DNA of 26,784 nucleotides from positions 1 to 26,784 of the forward strand of contig CABUBH010000028.1 in NCBI GenBank assembly GCA_902489775.1. Reading direction: 5' to 3'. The position numbers were made by a program, and so were the translations under genes. Position 1 is the first letter of the stretch. The number at the start of each line of letters is the position of its first letter. Shown in pieces: positions 14,341 through 21,232 of the stretch. Origin of the DNA: an uncultured Collinsella sp. (GTDB lineage Bacteria; Actinomycetota; Coriobacteriia; Coriobacteriales; Coriobacteriaceae). Below the pieces are notes generated by a model, which was not told the DNA's origin, made no database searches, and was given only the letters and a program-made list of their open reading frames with translations.

Positions 14341-15420
14341 CTACTCCCCGTGATGGTGGCCGCAGCAGCACTCATGGCCGTCGTCATGGCCGTGACCGCC
14401 GCAGCACTCGTGGTCCTCGCCGTGATGGTGACCGCAACCGCACTCATGGTCGTCGCCGTGCTCGCCGCAACCGCAGCCTTCCTCGTGGGCACCGTGCTCC
14501 TCGGGACGATACTGCGACCAGTCCAGGCCGGCGGCGATGGCGTCGGCCTCCTCCTTGTAGAGCACCGTGATGGCCTGGGTGCCCAGCTTGGCGCCACCGA
14601 TGGCGTCGAGCATATCGTAGAGCGTAAAGGCCACGTCGGCGCCGGGCAGCGCAAGCTCGCGGTCGTCGGCATAGGCGAGCGCCAAGCGCAGGTCCTTAAT
14701 GAAGTGCTCGACCATAAAGCCGGGCTTGTAGTCGCCGTCGAGCGCCTTGGGAGCCAGGCTCTCCATGGCGCCGGACTTGCCGGTACCGCCCAGGATCATC
14801 TGACGGGTCTTCTCCAGGTCAAGGCCGCTCAGCTCGGCAAATGCCATGGCGTCTGCCATGCCGACCATGCAGGCGCCCAGCGACACCTGGTTGGCGAGCT
14901 TGGCAGCCTGGCCCTTGCCGGCGCCGTCGAAGCAGCAGATGTTGGCCGCAAAGGTGGCAAGGATGTCGCGGACCGGCGCGATGTCGTTCTCGGTGGCGCC
15001 CACGATAGCCGTGAGCGTGCCGGCGATAGCTCCCGACTCACCGCCGGTGACGGGGCAGTCAAACGCCATGCGGCCGGAAACCTGGGCGGCCTCGGCAATG
15101 TCGCGCGCCAGCTCGGGCGAGCTCGTGGTAAGGTCGATCAGGACCGCGCCGGGCTTAGTGCACGCGAGCAGACCGTCGCCCGCCAGGTATAGCTCCTCGA
15201 CCTCGGAGGGATAGCCCACCATGGTAAAGACGACATCGGCGTTCGCCACGGCATCTGCCGGCGTATCGGCCCAGACGGCACCGCGCTCAACGAGCGCTGC
15301 AGCCTTGGACTTGGTGCGGTTGTTGACCGTGACGGGATAGCCAGCGTCCAGAATGTGGCCGGCGATGGGGGCACCCATGATTCCGGTGCCGATAAATGCG
15401 ACGGAGAGCTTGTTTGCCAT
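14341..15420 (-). CDS. Beta-hydroxyacid dehydrogenase with His/Cys-rich tail
   Basis: A 359-residue NAD(P)-dependent enzyme of the 3-hydroxyisobutyrate/tartronate-semialdehyde/6-phosphogluconate-like dehydrogenase family. The cofactor motif is FIGTGIMGAPIAGHIL (10-16 for the glycine core). The substrate block is DCPVTGGESGAIAGTL (121-135). The catalytic lysine is Lys174 in GKGQAAKLANQ. The family part ends near residue 305, the usual length. Residues 309-359 then add an unusual tail with 14 His and 9 Cys, arranged as loose repeats of HECxCGHHHGE. This looks like a metal-binding or metal-storage extension (nickel, zinc or copper). ATG at 15420 has AAAGGA about 8 bases upstream. It is first in the operon with the membrane, HEAT and icd genes. 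The precise substrate is unknown. Confidence 0.9.
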   Translation of the reverse strand: MANKLSVAFIGTGIMGAPIAGHILDAGYPVTVNNRTKSKAAALVERGAVWADTPADAVANADVVFTMVGYPSEVEELYLAGDGLLACTKPGAVLIDLTTSSPELARDIAEAAQVSGRMAFDCPVTGGESGAIAGTLTAIVGATENDIAPVRDILATFAANICCFDGAGKGQAAKLANQVSLGACMVGMADAMAFAELSGLDLEKTRQMILGGTGKSGAMESLAPKALDGDYKPGFMVEHFIKDLRLALAYADDRELALPGADVAFTLYDMLDAIGGAKLGTQAITVLYKEEADAIAAGLDWSQYRPEEHGAHEEGCGCGEHGDDHECGCGHHHGEDHECCGGHGHDDGHECCCGHHHGE

Positions 15421-15518
15421 GAAACTTTTCCTTTTGGGTTGGGTGTTGTTACCAGGTTGAATACTCGATGCCAGCGTTTGGGCAGTGAGCTGGGATCGAT
15501 TACGGCCGCGTTACTTGC

Positions 15519-16472
15519 CTACTGACCGCGCACACGGCGGGCGATGCGGTCGGAAAGCGAGGCTTTCTCGGCACGGTTCTTGCCCCAAAACGCGCAAGCC
15601 ACCATGCCGGGGCCCACGTGCGAGCCGATGGTGGGGCCCACGGAGCTGCGAATGATCGTGACGTCGGCGCAGCCCTCCTCCTTGCGGATGGCGGCCTCGA
15701 GCCAGTCGCCGTCCTTCTCGGCATCGGCCGTCATGATGGCGATGGGCATGGTGCGATCGGGCACGTAGTTCTCGCGGAACGACTTGAGGATGGACTTGAG
15801 CGCCTTCTTGCGGCCGCGGTTGACGCCAATCAGCGACAGCGAGCCGGCCAGGTCGTAGGAGAGCTCGGGCTTGACATCGAGCTTTGCCGTGAGCTGCGCC
15901 GCCGCGGGCGGAATGCGGCCGCCGGCAGCCAGCGCGTCAAAGCTCTCGAGCGTAAAGTAGCCGTGGACATAAGTCTTGGCCTCGTTTGCCCAGTCGACCA
16001 GCTGCTTGGCGGTCAGTCCCGCCGAACGCTGGCGCACGGCCTCGAGCGCCAAGAGCGCGCCGGTCGCGCAGGGCAGAGCGTTGTCGACCACGTAGAGTTC
16101 AAAGTTGGGATACTCGGCGCGCACGGCATCCGCCGCCTGGCACGCGGAGTTGTAGCTCGACGACAGCGCCGAGGTAAAGCACAGGTAGACCGTGGGCGTA
16201 CCCTCTTTGGCGCACTCGGTAAAGAACTCAATATAGCGACCGAGCGACACAGCCGAGGTGGACACGCGGGCACCGGCGCGCATGCGGTCGTAAAACTCCT
16301 TGGGCGTGATGCTCGACCAGATGTCATCCGTGCGCTCCTCGCCATCGATAATGAAGGGGAAACCCAGGATATCGACATCGAGGTTCGCGGCGACCTCGGG
16401 GCTAAAGTCGCAGCAGGTATCGACGACGATGCGGCAACGGTCCGAATGACCGGCGGATGCGGCCTTGTCCAT
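15519..16472 (-). CDS. DegV family fatty-acid-binding protein
   Basis: A 317-residue DegV protein. The family binds one fatty acid; many Gram-positive members (FakB) present it to the fatty acid kinase FakA. Motifs seen are IVVDTCCDFSPE near the N-terminus, GARVSTSAVS (about 67-76), the FTSALSSSYNSA lipid-head block (about 98-109), GGRIPPAAAQLTAKLDVKPEL, and the late SSVGPTIGSHVGPG. TTG one codon upstream also opens the frame; ATG at 16472 has better spacing from AAGGAG. It lies just after the hpf terminator, so its transcription may come from read-through or from a promoter inside the hpf end. No FakA gene is in the window. Confidence 0.9.
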   Translation of the reverse strand: MDKAASAGHSDRCRIVVDTCCDFSPEVAANLDVDILGFPFIIDGEERTDDIWSSITPKEFYDRMRAGARVSTSAVSLGRYIEFFTECAKEGTPTVYLCFTSALSSSYNSACQAADAVRAEYPNFELYVVDNALPCATGALLALEAVRQRSAGLTAKQLVDWANEAKTYVHGYFTLESFDALAAGGRIPPAAAQLTAKLDVKPELSYDLAGSLSLIGVNRGRKKALKSILKSFRENYVPDRTMPIAIMTADAEKDGDWLEAAIRKEEGCADVTIIRSSVGPTIGSHVGPGMVACAFWGKNRAEKASLSDRIARRVRGQ

Positions 16473-16490
16473 CAAAGCGACTCCTTACGT

Positions 16491-16522
16491 AAAAAGGCGG
16501 CCACCCGCATGGGATGGCCGCC
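16491..16522 (-). terminator. Terminator of hpf
   Basis: GGCGGCCA (16496-16503) and TGGCCGCC (16515-16522) form a perfect stem followed by five T on the minus strand. It lies about 30 bases after the hpf stop. The degV ribosome site begins only about five bases beyond the T-run. Confidence 0.88.
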
Positions 16523-16526
16523 AACC

Positions 16527-16546
16527 GTTAACTCATGCAAGTTAAC
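16527..16546. repeat. Perfect 7-base inverted repeat after hpf
   Basis: GTTAACT (16527-16533) and AGTTAAC (16540-16546) flank CATGCA. It sits between the hpf stop and its terminator and could be a protein site or an extra mRNA hairpin. Confidence 0.5.
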
Positions 16547-16551
16547 GTATT

Positions 16552-17136
16552 TTACTCGTCAAGTGTTTCGATGCGGGGCTTGATGATGCCATATCCACCA
16601 TTCTTACGGTGATACACCACATTGATGAGGCCAGTTGTCGCGTTCTCGAACACGTAGAAGTCGTGGCCCAGCAGATCGGTCTGCACCAGCGCCTGCTCCT
16701 CAGTCATCGGGGTGACATCGATGACCTTCTCGCGGACGAGCAGGTCGTCCTCCTCCTCGGGCAGCAGCAGGTCGGCCAGATCCTCGACGCGCTCGACCGG
16801 TGCGACATCCGCCGCGCTGGCACCGCCCTGGCGGTTGTCCACGACCTTGGTCTTGAACTTGCGCAGCTGGCGAGTGACCTTATCGGCGGAGAGGTCGATG
16901 GCGGCGTACATATCTGCACCGTGCTCGGCAACGCGAATCACCGAACCGCGGGCACGAACCGTAACCTCGACGATTGCCGGGTTGGGGTTCGAGGGGTTCT
17001 TCTCATAACGAAGCACAACGTCGACTGTCATGGGCTCGATATCGAAAACCTTGAGCGCCTCGCCGATCTTCTCATCCACATGCGCACGCAGAGCATCGGT
17101 TACCGTCGTCTTGCGTCCAGAAACCTTGATATCCAT
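16552..17136 (-). CDS. hpf: Long-form ribosome hibernation promoting factor
   Basis: A 194-residue long HPF. Residues 1-100 are the ribosome-binding S30AE domain (MDIKVSGRKTTVTDALRAHV, VDVVLRYEKNPSNPNPAIVE, DMYAAIDLSADKVTRQLRK). An acidic linker (about 113-133) leads to the C-terminal dimer domain (about 135-190) with KVIDVTPMTEEQALVQTDLLGHDFYVF and HRKNGGYGIIKPR. Long HPF pairs two 70S ribosomes into inactive 100S particles when growth stops. The frame is open 20 codons further upstream, but ATG at 17136 with GGAG at 8 bases gives the true family N-terminus. It is a single gene with its own terminator. Confidence 0.95.
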   Translation of the reverse strand: MDIKVSGRKTTVTDALRAHVDEKIGEALKVFDIEPMTVDVVLRYEKNPSNPNPAIVEVTVRARGSVIRVAEHGADMYAAIDLSADKVTRQLRKFKTKVVDNRQGGASAADVAPVERVEDLADLLLPEEEDDLLVREKVIDVTPMTEEQALVQTDLLGHDFYVFENATTGLINVVYHRKNGGYGIIKPRIETLDE

Positions 17137-17353
17137 ACGTGGCTCCAATCTGCCTCGGGGACTTACTGTACTGGCTATGTACCCATTGCCGTGCATTTAA
17201 TCACGCGGATTCCTAAAGACCCGAATAACGATTGCTTGATACCGCATACCGAAGTCTCGCACTTTTCTGTGGCAAAGTGCGCTATGGGAGGGCGACGGCG
17301 ACTTTGGTTTTGCACCTAAAAAACGTATTTGACCTGCTGGTTTTATGGAAACG
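17137..17353 (-). promoter_or_regulatory. Upstream region of hpf
   Basis: This 217-base stretch must hold the hpf promoter, but no clear -10/-35 pair stands out. It contains a perfect 8-base inverted repeat, CGCACTTT (17258-17265) and AAAGTGCG (17274-17281), about 120-145 bases before the hpf start, a candidate regulator site. Confidence 0.4.
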
Positions 17354-17387
17354 AAAAAGCCGGGCCCCCCTGTTGGGAAAGCCCGGC
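17354..17387 (-). terminator. Terminator of the solute-binding lipoprotein gene
   Basis: GCCGGGC (17359-17365) pairs with GCCCGGC (17381-17387), with further CCC/GGG pairing inside; the minus strand continues TTTTTCGTTT. It lies about 67 bases past the stop at 17454. Confidence 0.85.
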
Positions 17388-17410
17388 AATGCGTGTTGAA
17401 ACCGTGAAGA

Positions 17411-17439
17411 GGCGTCTCTCCTAGCGCATAGGAGACGCC
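17411..17439. repeat. Hairpin just after the lipoprotein gene
   Basis: GGCGTCTC (17411-17418) pairs with GAGACGCC (17432-17439), with CTA/TAG inside. It starts 15 bases past the stop of the gene, lacks a T-run, and probably protects the mRNA end or acts with the terminator that follows. Confidence 0.5.
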
Positions 17440-17453
17440 ACCCCTAGCAATAA

Positions 17454-18464
17454 CTAGCTATTGAGCTTGTTAATGTCGTCGTCGGTGATAGTGCCCTCCT
17501 GGCTGGACGATTTATCCTCGGAGGTTGCACCCTCGCTGCTCGAATCGGAGGATGCAGACTCGCTGGATCCGGTGTCGGACGACTGCATGTCGGCGCCCGA
17601 GACCGTCTTGGTGGTGAGGTCATAGGGCATCGTGCCGTACCAGACGGAGTGGACCGCCTCGAGCGTGCCATCGACCGTGATACCGTCGAGGGCATCGCTC
17701 ACGGCACGGCATAGCTCATCGTTGGCCGCGAGGCCCGCGACGCCGAGCGTCGAGGGCGTCTCGAGCGCGCCGACATAAGAGATCTGGCTCATCAGGCGCG
17801 CAAGGTAGCCGCCGGCCGTGGAGTCGCAAATCACGTAGTCGATCTCGCCGGACTCAAGTGCCTCAAAGCACTCGTTGATGTTGGAGAAGGTCTTTTGGTT
17901 GGCCGTGATACTCTGCTTGGCGAGCGCTTCCTGCGAGGCCGAGGAGGTCTGAACGCCCAGGGTAGCGGTGTTAAGCGTTTCGATGGAAACGCTCAGTGAT
18001 TCGCCGTCGCTCGTCTTTCCGAACACTGCCGCAGCGTCGTACAGGCAAGTACCAAGCGTGTTGATGTCACCATCCGTGGAATTGATGTCGCCAATGAAGA
18101 TGTCGGCCTTTTTGTCGCCGAGCGCGGAATCGGCAGAAGACGCATCGACGAAGGCAACCTTAAGGCCCATACGGCTTGCAAGGGCGCGGGCAGCATCGAC
18201 CGCGTAGCCCGTGAGGTTACCATCGGCGCCCTGCATGGCCTGCGGGGCATCGGAGGTATCGAGGGCAACCGTCAGGGTACCTGGAGTGACCAGGGCATCG
18301 TCCGACACCGTAGGGGTAACGGTCTCGCGCTCGATCTGGTCAATCGTAGGCGTCGTGAACGTGGACAGTGGATTGAACGCGCATCCGCTCAAACCCAATA
18401 CGGCAATGACCGCCGCGGTCCCAGCACCTAACCGAGCCGCGTGCATCAAGCTGCCCCTCACCAT
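17454..18464 (-). CDS. Amino-acid-type solute-binding lipoprotein
   Basis: A 336-residue extracellular substrate-binding protein of the family-3 (amino acid ABC transporter) type. The N-terminus MVRGSLMHAARLGAGTAAVI, followed by AVLGLSGC, is a lipoprotein signal with Cys28 as the lipid anchor. The binding domain shows TLTVALDTSDAPQAMQGADG, LTGYAVDAARALASRMGLKV, ADIFIGDINST and later ECFEALESGEIDYVICDSTA, all typical of SBP_bac_3. Residues after about 288 are a Ser/Glu/Asp-rich tail. No permease or ATPase gene is adjacent, so it would be an orphan partner of a transporter elsewhere. ATG at 18464 (GCAGGG upstream) is preferred; ATG at 18443 with GAGGGG is also possible. The frame is open for 58 more codons upstream, but this lies in the leader. 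Confidence 0.82.
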   Translation of the reverse strand: MVRGSLMHAARLGAGTAAVIAVLGLSGCAFNPLSTFTTPTIDQIERETVTPTVSDDALVTPGTLTVALDTSDAPQAMQGADGNLTGYAVDAARALASRMGLKVAFVDASSADSALGDKKADIFIGDINSTDGDINTLGTCLYDAAAVFGKTSDGESLSVSIETLNTATLGVQTSSASQEALAKQSITANQKTFSNINECFEALESGEIDYVICDSTAGGYLARLMSQISYVGALETPSTLGVAGLAANDELCRAVSDALDGITVDGTLEAVHSVWYGTMPYDLTTKTVSGADMQSSDTGSSESASSDSSSEGATSEDKSSSQEGTITDDDINKLNS

Positions 18465-18794
18465 GTCCACTACCCTGCCTTCTGTGTCGTATACAATCCG
18501 TGCGTTGCGCGGAATAACGGGTGTTCCCACCAGCTGACCTGGTATTTGACCCCACACTTGCGCACCGGGGTGTTTGCTCGGGAGGCCGTAGCCACCTTCA
18601 CGACTGGCCCGCTCGCCCGCGAGGCGGTATTGCCCCAAAGAAAGTAGAACGGACGGTGCGGCTTACATCTAGGACGCGCCATGATCGCGCCGCGCGCACG
18701 CGGTCGCTTACGTGGATCCCTTTGACCGCGTCTGTCTTGGACTAGGATGGACATTTCGTCCGTCCGCAACCACAGCCTGGCAGGAACGTAGCGC
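18465..18794 (-). promoter_or_regulatory. Long structured leader of the lipoprotein gene
   Basis: Between the strong promoter and the lipoprotein start lie about 325 untranslated bases. Hairpins seen include GGATGGAC/GTCCGTCC (about 18744-18765) and, close to the gene, a GGTG-GGAA-CACC stem that competes with ACCAG/CTGGT. I do not recognise a known riboswitch, 6S, SRP or RNase P RNA. Open frames here have no ribosome sites. It could be a regulatory leader or a separate small RNA. Confidence 0.45.
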
Positions 18795-18823
18795 ATTATA
18801 GCTAAGTTCAAGCTAAAGTTTAA
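18795..18823 (-). promoter_or_regulatory. Strong promoter for leader and lipoprotein gene
   Basis: On the minus strand TTAAAC (18823-18818) and a perfect TATAAT (18800-18795) are separated by exactly 17 bases. Transcription would start near 18788. Confidence 0.78.
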
Positions 18824-18895
18824 GGTTAGGGGCGTCATTCGCACCGTGAGCACAGATTTTGCAGGTCGGAGCGGACCATTCGTGTCCCCATGAAG

Positions 18896-18943
18896 CCCGG
18901 AGCTCCCTTACGAGGAGCTCCGGGGCACCCGTCTCAGGGTGCC
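18896..18943. repeat. Two adjoining perfect hairpins
   Basis: CCCGGAGCTCC (18896-18906) pairs with GGAGCTCCGGG (18914-18924), and GGCACCC (18924-18930) pairs with GGGTGCC (18937-18943). Neither is followed by a T-run on either strand. They lie upstream of the lipoprotein promoter and directly beside the candidate MITE. Confidence 0.65.
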
Positions 18944-18949
18944 GTGTGC

Positions 18950-19156
18950 AAAAAACGGCAAATATGAGTACTGTTACCAATTTTGTAACAGGCAATTTTG
19001 GCCTCTCGGACAGATTTTGCGCTTAGTGTCGCCAATCTGATGCTTAGTTATTCTACGTTTGTTTATTATCTTCTTTCTTTACGCCGCCTCCGAGTCCTAA
19101 ATTCTTTGATTTTGCTGTTACTGATTTAGTGACAGTACTCATATTTGCCATTTTTT
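18950..19156. mobile_element. Candidate MITE with 28-base inverted ends
   Basis: Positions 18950-18977 and 19129-19156 are inverted copies of one another with only two mismatches in 28 bases; each starts A6 and contains GGCAAATATGAGTACTGT. Inside each end a smaller hairpin repeats CTGTTAC with its complement (18971-18991 and 19115-19135). The middle is AT-richer than the surroundings and carries no gene. Size and layout suit a miniature inverted-repeat element, but no target duplication was identified and other copies cannot be checked here. Confidence 0.6.
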
Positions 19157-19202
19157 GGCCAGGGCATATGATTAACCCCCCCCCTCCTCCTTTCGACGTG
19201 AA
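19157..19202. other. Non-coding gap with a run of nine C
   Basis: A C9 tract (19176-19184) lies between the candidate MITE and the end of the next gene. No terminator was seen for the operon that ends at 19203, unless the inverted repeat at 18950-19156 serves. Confidence 0.5.
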
Positions 19203-20312
19203 TTAGACCGGCTTAAGCCCAAAACACGCCCGCAGCGTGTTAAGCAACGCCTCTTGCTTCTTCCTGCGGGCATCGACACGATTCCGGTACCGCTTTCGCA
19301 TACGCTGGTGGATGCGCCATGCGAGCGCTTCCATCGCTTCCATGTCGCAGAGCATTTCGTTGTTGACCGTCGCGACCTCGATTCCCATAGTAATCAAGCC
19401 CGTGTTGCGTTTTTCATCATGGACACGTCCCCTTCGAGAGGAATGACTCAGCTCACCGTTGTATTCCAGGTCAAACCGGGCTGTTTCCTGGTACGCATCG
19501 CAAACTGCATGCGGCATCCCCGAGATTGCCTGCGCGCGGTCATCGAACTCGATCTTGTAGTCGGTCTTAAAGGGACCGCAGGCAAATCCGCCATAGGAAA
19601 ACGGAAGCGAAAACAGAGCGAGCATGATGCACTCCATGGGCGAGAGCAGGTTTTCTGACAGGTAGGGACACAGGCGCAGCAGCTGTTTGGCCGCACTCCC
19701 CTTGCATGCCGCGAGGTAATCTGTCAGGCGATCGGGCGTCAACACCGGCTCGACTTCAAAGTAGCCCACGTCTGCCGGTTGGTCCTTGTCCTTTACAAGT
19801 CTATTCGCAACAGGTGAGGTGTAGGGAGGCAGATACTTCCCGCGATCGCTCAGTGAAATCTTGGAACACAGTTCCTGGGCCAGGGCAAACGCCTGGATAC
19901 AGCCGACCTCGCGGGCGACGGCAACACAAAGGGCCTCGGGAGATAGGCTGTACACCCCCGGTTCCACCTCTAGAATCGAGCCGGCAGGCAACCCGGAGCA
20001 CACGGACCAGCCCACACCAGGCATGCGGCGGCGCTGCGCCGCAGATCCCACCAGCAAGCACAGATCTTCTTGCACCTCGCCGCTTTTGGCTCCAATTCGC
20101 ACCAGGTCGGGAAGATAGATATCCTCGGTCGAAGGCGATGACGTACACAGCACGCGGCGCTCCTCCTCGGGCTCAAGGTCCTTCCAGCCGATGTAGCCCA
20201 TCTGCCGGCGCTCGGCGCGCATCATGCGTAGCGCCGAGGCGCCTGTTAGGATTATGGAAGCCGCTAGCTGTTCGCCTGTCGGCTCGTTGCACCGCTCAAT
20301 CTTTACCGCCAC
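19203..20312 (-). CDS. Unknown protein with nuclease-like C-terminal motif
   Basis: A protein of about 370 residues with no family I can name with confidence. The C-terminal third reads FDLEYNGELSHSS, then VHDEKRNTGLITMGIEVATV. The order of an acidic DxEYNGE, a histidine, a D(E)KR and a following strand resembles the Vsr/DUF559-like PD-(D/E)XK nuclease fold often joined to AbiEi-type proteins. The middle has CGPFKTDYKIEFD and several Cys. The last 40 residues are very basic. It follows comF by about 11 bases in the same operon. The start is uncertain: TTG at 20330 and GTG at 20321 or 20312 are all in frame; GTG at 20312 has AGGGG at the best distance. Nuclease activity is only a hypothesis. 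Confidence 0.7.
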   Translation of the reverse strand: MAVKIERCNEPTGEQLAASIILTGASALRMMRAERRQMGYIGWKDLEPEEERRVLCTSSPSTEDIYLPDLVRIGAKSGEVQEDLCLLVGSAAQRRRMPGVGWSVCSGLPAGSILEVEPGVYSLSPEALCVAVAREVGCIQAFALAQELCSKISLSDRGKYLPPYTSPVANRLVKDKDQPADVGYFEVEPVLTPDRLTDYLAACKGSAAKQLLRLCPYLSENLLSPMECIMLALFSLPFSYGGFACGPFKTDYKIEFDDRAQAISGMPHAVCDAYQETARFDLEYNGELSHSSRRGRVHDEKRNTGLITMGIEVATVNNEMLCDMEAMEALAWRIHQRMRKRYRNRVDARRKKQEALLNTLRACFGLKPV

Positions 20313-20323
20313 ACGAATCACCC

Positions 20324-21130
20324 CTACCAAACGCGTGCGATAGCGAGGCCATCAACGGCCGCGGCACCGGTGCGCTTGAGTTCCGCCGAAGCCGCTGCCA
20401 TCGTCGCACCCGTGGTGATAACGTCGTCGATAAGCAGCAGGCGGCGGCCCCGCACGTCCTCAACCGTCTCGTACATGCCTCGGGCGCGTTCGCGGCGTTC
20501 TTCACGACCGAGTTCACGCTGGTCGCCATGGCCGTACTTAACGAGGGCGTCGAGCAGCGGAACACCCGACAGCTCACAAAATGGGCGCGCGATGGCTTCC
20601 ATATGATCGAAACCGCGTCGCCGAAACGCCGCCGCCGTCGCGGGCACAAACACCACGGCATCGGCGCCGGACAACACACCGCCGTAGCGTTCGGGTGCCG
20701 CGACCTGGGCATGTAAGGCGGTGTCGTATAGCAGCTCTGCCAGATACGGCGCCAGACGTCGCTCGCCCGCGTCTTTGTACGCTTTAATGATCCTCGGGAG
20801 CGGATGCGTGTAAACGGCACATGCCAGGCACCGGTCGAGCGCTTCGGCCATCGCCGAAGACGCACCCTCGACCGAGCACTCGGTGCACAGCAAGTCTCCA
20901 AACGGGGCTCCGCATCGGGTGCAGCTATAACGTGGGTCAATGAGCGCGAGCGCGGCCAGGCAGTCTTGGCAAATAAGCGCGCCGGCGCGCTCGCAGCCAG
21001 CACATCGCGTGGGCGACAACGCCTCAAGCGCCTCGTGCGCCGCCTGCTCGGCAAACGGTAACAATTCGTCCGCAAACGGTAGGATGCCAGCACCTTGCAG
21101 GCATCCCAACACATCCAAATGTCTCTTCAC
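20324..21130 (-). CDS. comF: ComF-family phosphoribosyltransferase-like protein
   Basis: A 268-residue ComF protein. An N-terminal zinc-binding part holds four CxxC pairs (Cys43/46, 54/57, 70/73, 82/85). The C-terminal phosphoribosyltransferase fold includes VFVPATAAAFRRRGFDHMEAIA (160-181) and the PRPP loop LLLIDDVITTGAT (231-243). In naturally competent bacteria ComF helps DNA uptake with the ComFA helicase; similar proteins (GntX) occur in bacteria that are not competent. No other competence genes are in the window. It starts with GTG at 21130, behind AGGGAGGG that lies within a 12-base hairpin. It follows ricT in a tmk-holB-ricT-comF operon. Confidence 0.9.
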   Translation of the reverse strand: MKRHLDVLGCLQGAGILPFADELLPFAEQAAHEALEALSPTRCAGCERAGALICQDCLAALALIDPRYSCTRCGAPFGDLLCTECSVEGASSAMAEALDRCLACAVYTHPLPRIIKAYKDAGERRLAPYLAELLYDTALHAQVAAPERYGGVLSGADAVVFVPATAAAFRRRGFDHMEAIARPFCELSGVPLLDALVKYGHGDQRELGREERRERARGMYETVEDVRGRRLLLIDDVITTGATMAAASAELKRTGAAAVDGLAIARVW

Positions 21131-21133
21131 GAC

Positions 21134-21169
21134 ACAACCCTCCCTACACTCGGTCGCAGGGAGGGTTGT
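21134..21169 (-). promoter_or_regulatory. Hairpin that buries the comF ribosome site
   Basis: ACAACCCTCCCT (21134-21145 on plus) and AGGGAGGGTTGT (21158-21169) are exact complements. In the minus-strand mRNA the downstream arm is AGGGAGGGTTGT, which is the whole Shine-Dalgarno of comF, three bases before the GTG start. There is no T-run, so this is more likely a translation control or mRNA-stability element than a terminator. Confidence 0.7.
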
Positions 21170-21232
21170 TGATTCAGCGTCATGGTACCCCGACGCGTTT
21201 GGGGTCAGGCAGGTTAAATCCGTTTGCGGGCA

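Noticed and set aside
18510..18560. Possible T-box motif (GGTGGGAACACCCG on the minus strand)
   Set aside because: It resembles the T-box bulge only loosely; the ACCGCG part and an AGTA-type stem I were not found, and no terminator/antiterminator pair is visible.
18540..18620. Similarity of GAGCGGGCCAGTC to 6S RNA
   Set aside because: A short shared string only; I could not build the closing stem and central bubble of 6S RNA around it.
18470..18853. Minus-strand frame of 127 codons in the lipoprotein leader
   Set aside because: Its first Met lies upstream of the predicted transcript start, it has no ribosome site, and the Arg/Pro-rich sequence matches nothing. The region is better explained as an untranslated leader.
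19176..19184. C9 tract as a phase-variation switch
   Set aside because: It lies outside coding DNA, 18 bases past the end of the gene, with no promoter in a position to be affected.
20324..21130. comF as evidence of natural competence
   Set aside because: ComF-like proteins occur in many non-competent bacteria, and no other com gene is in the window.
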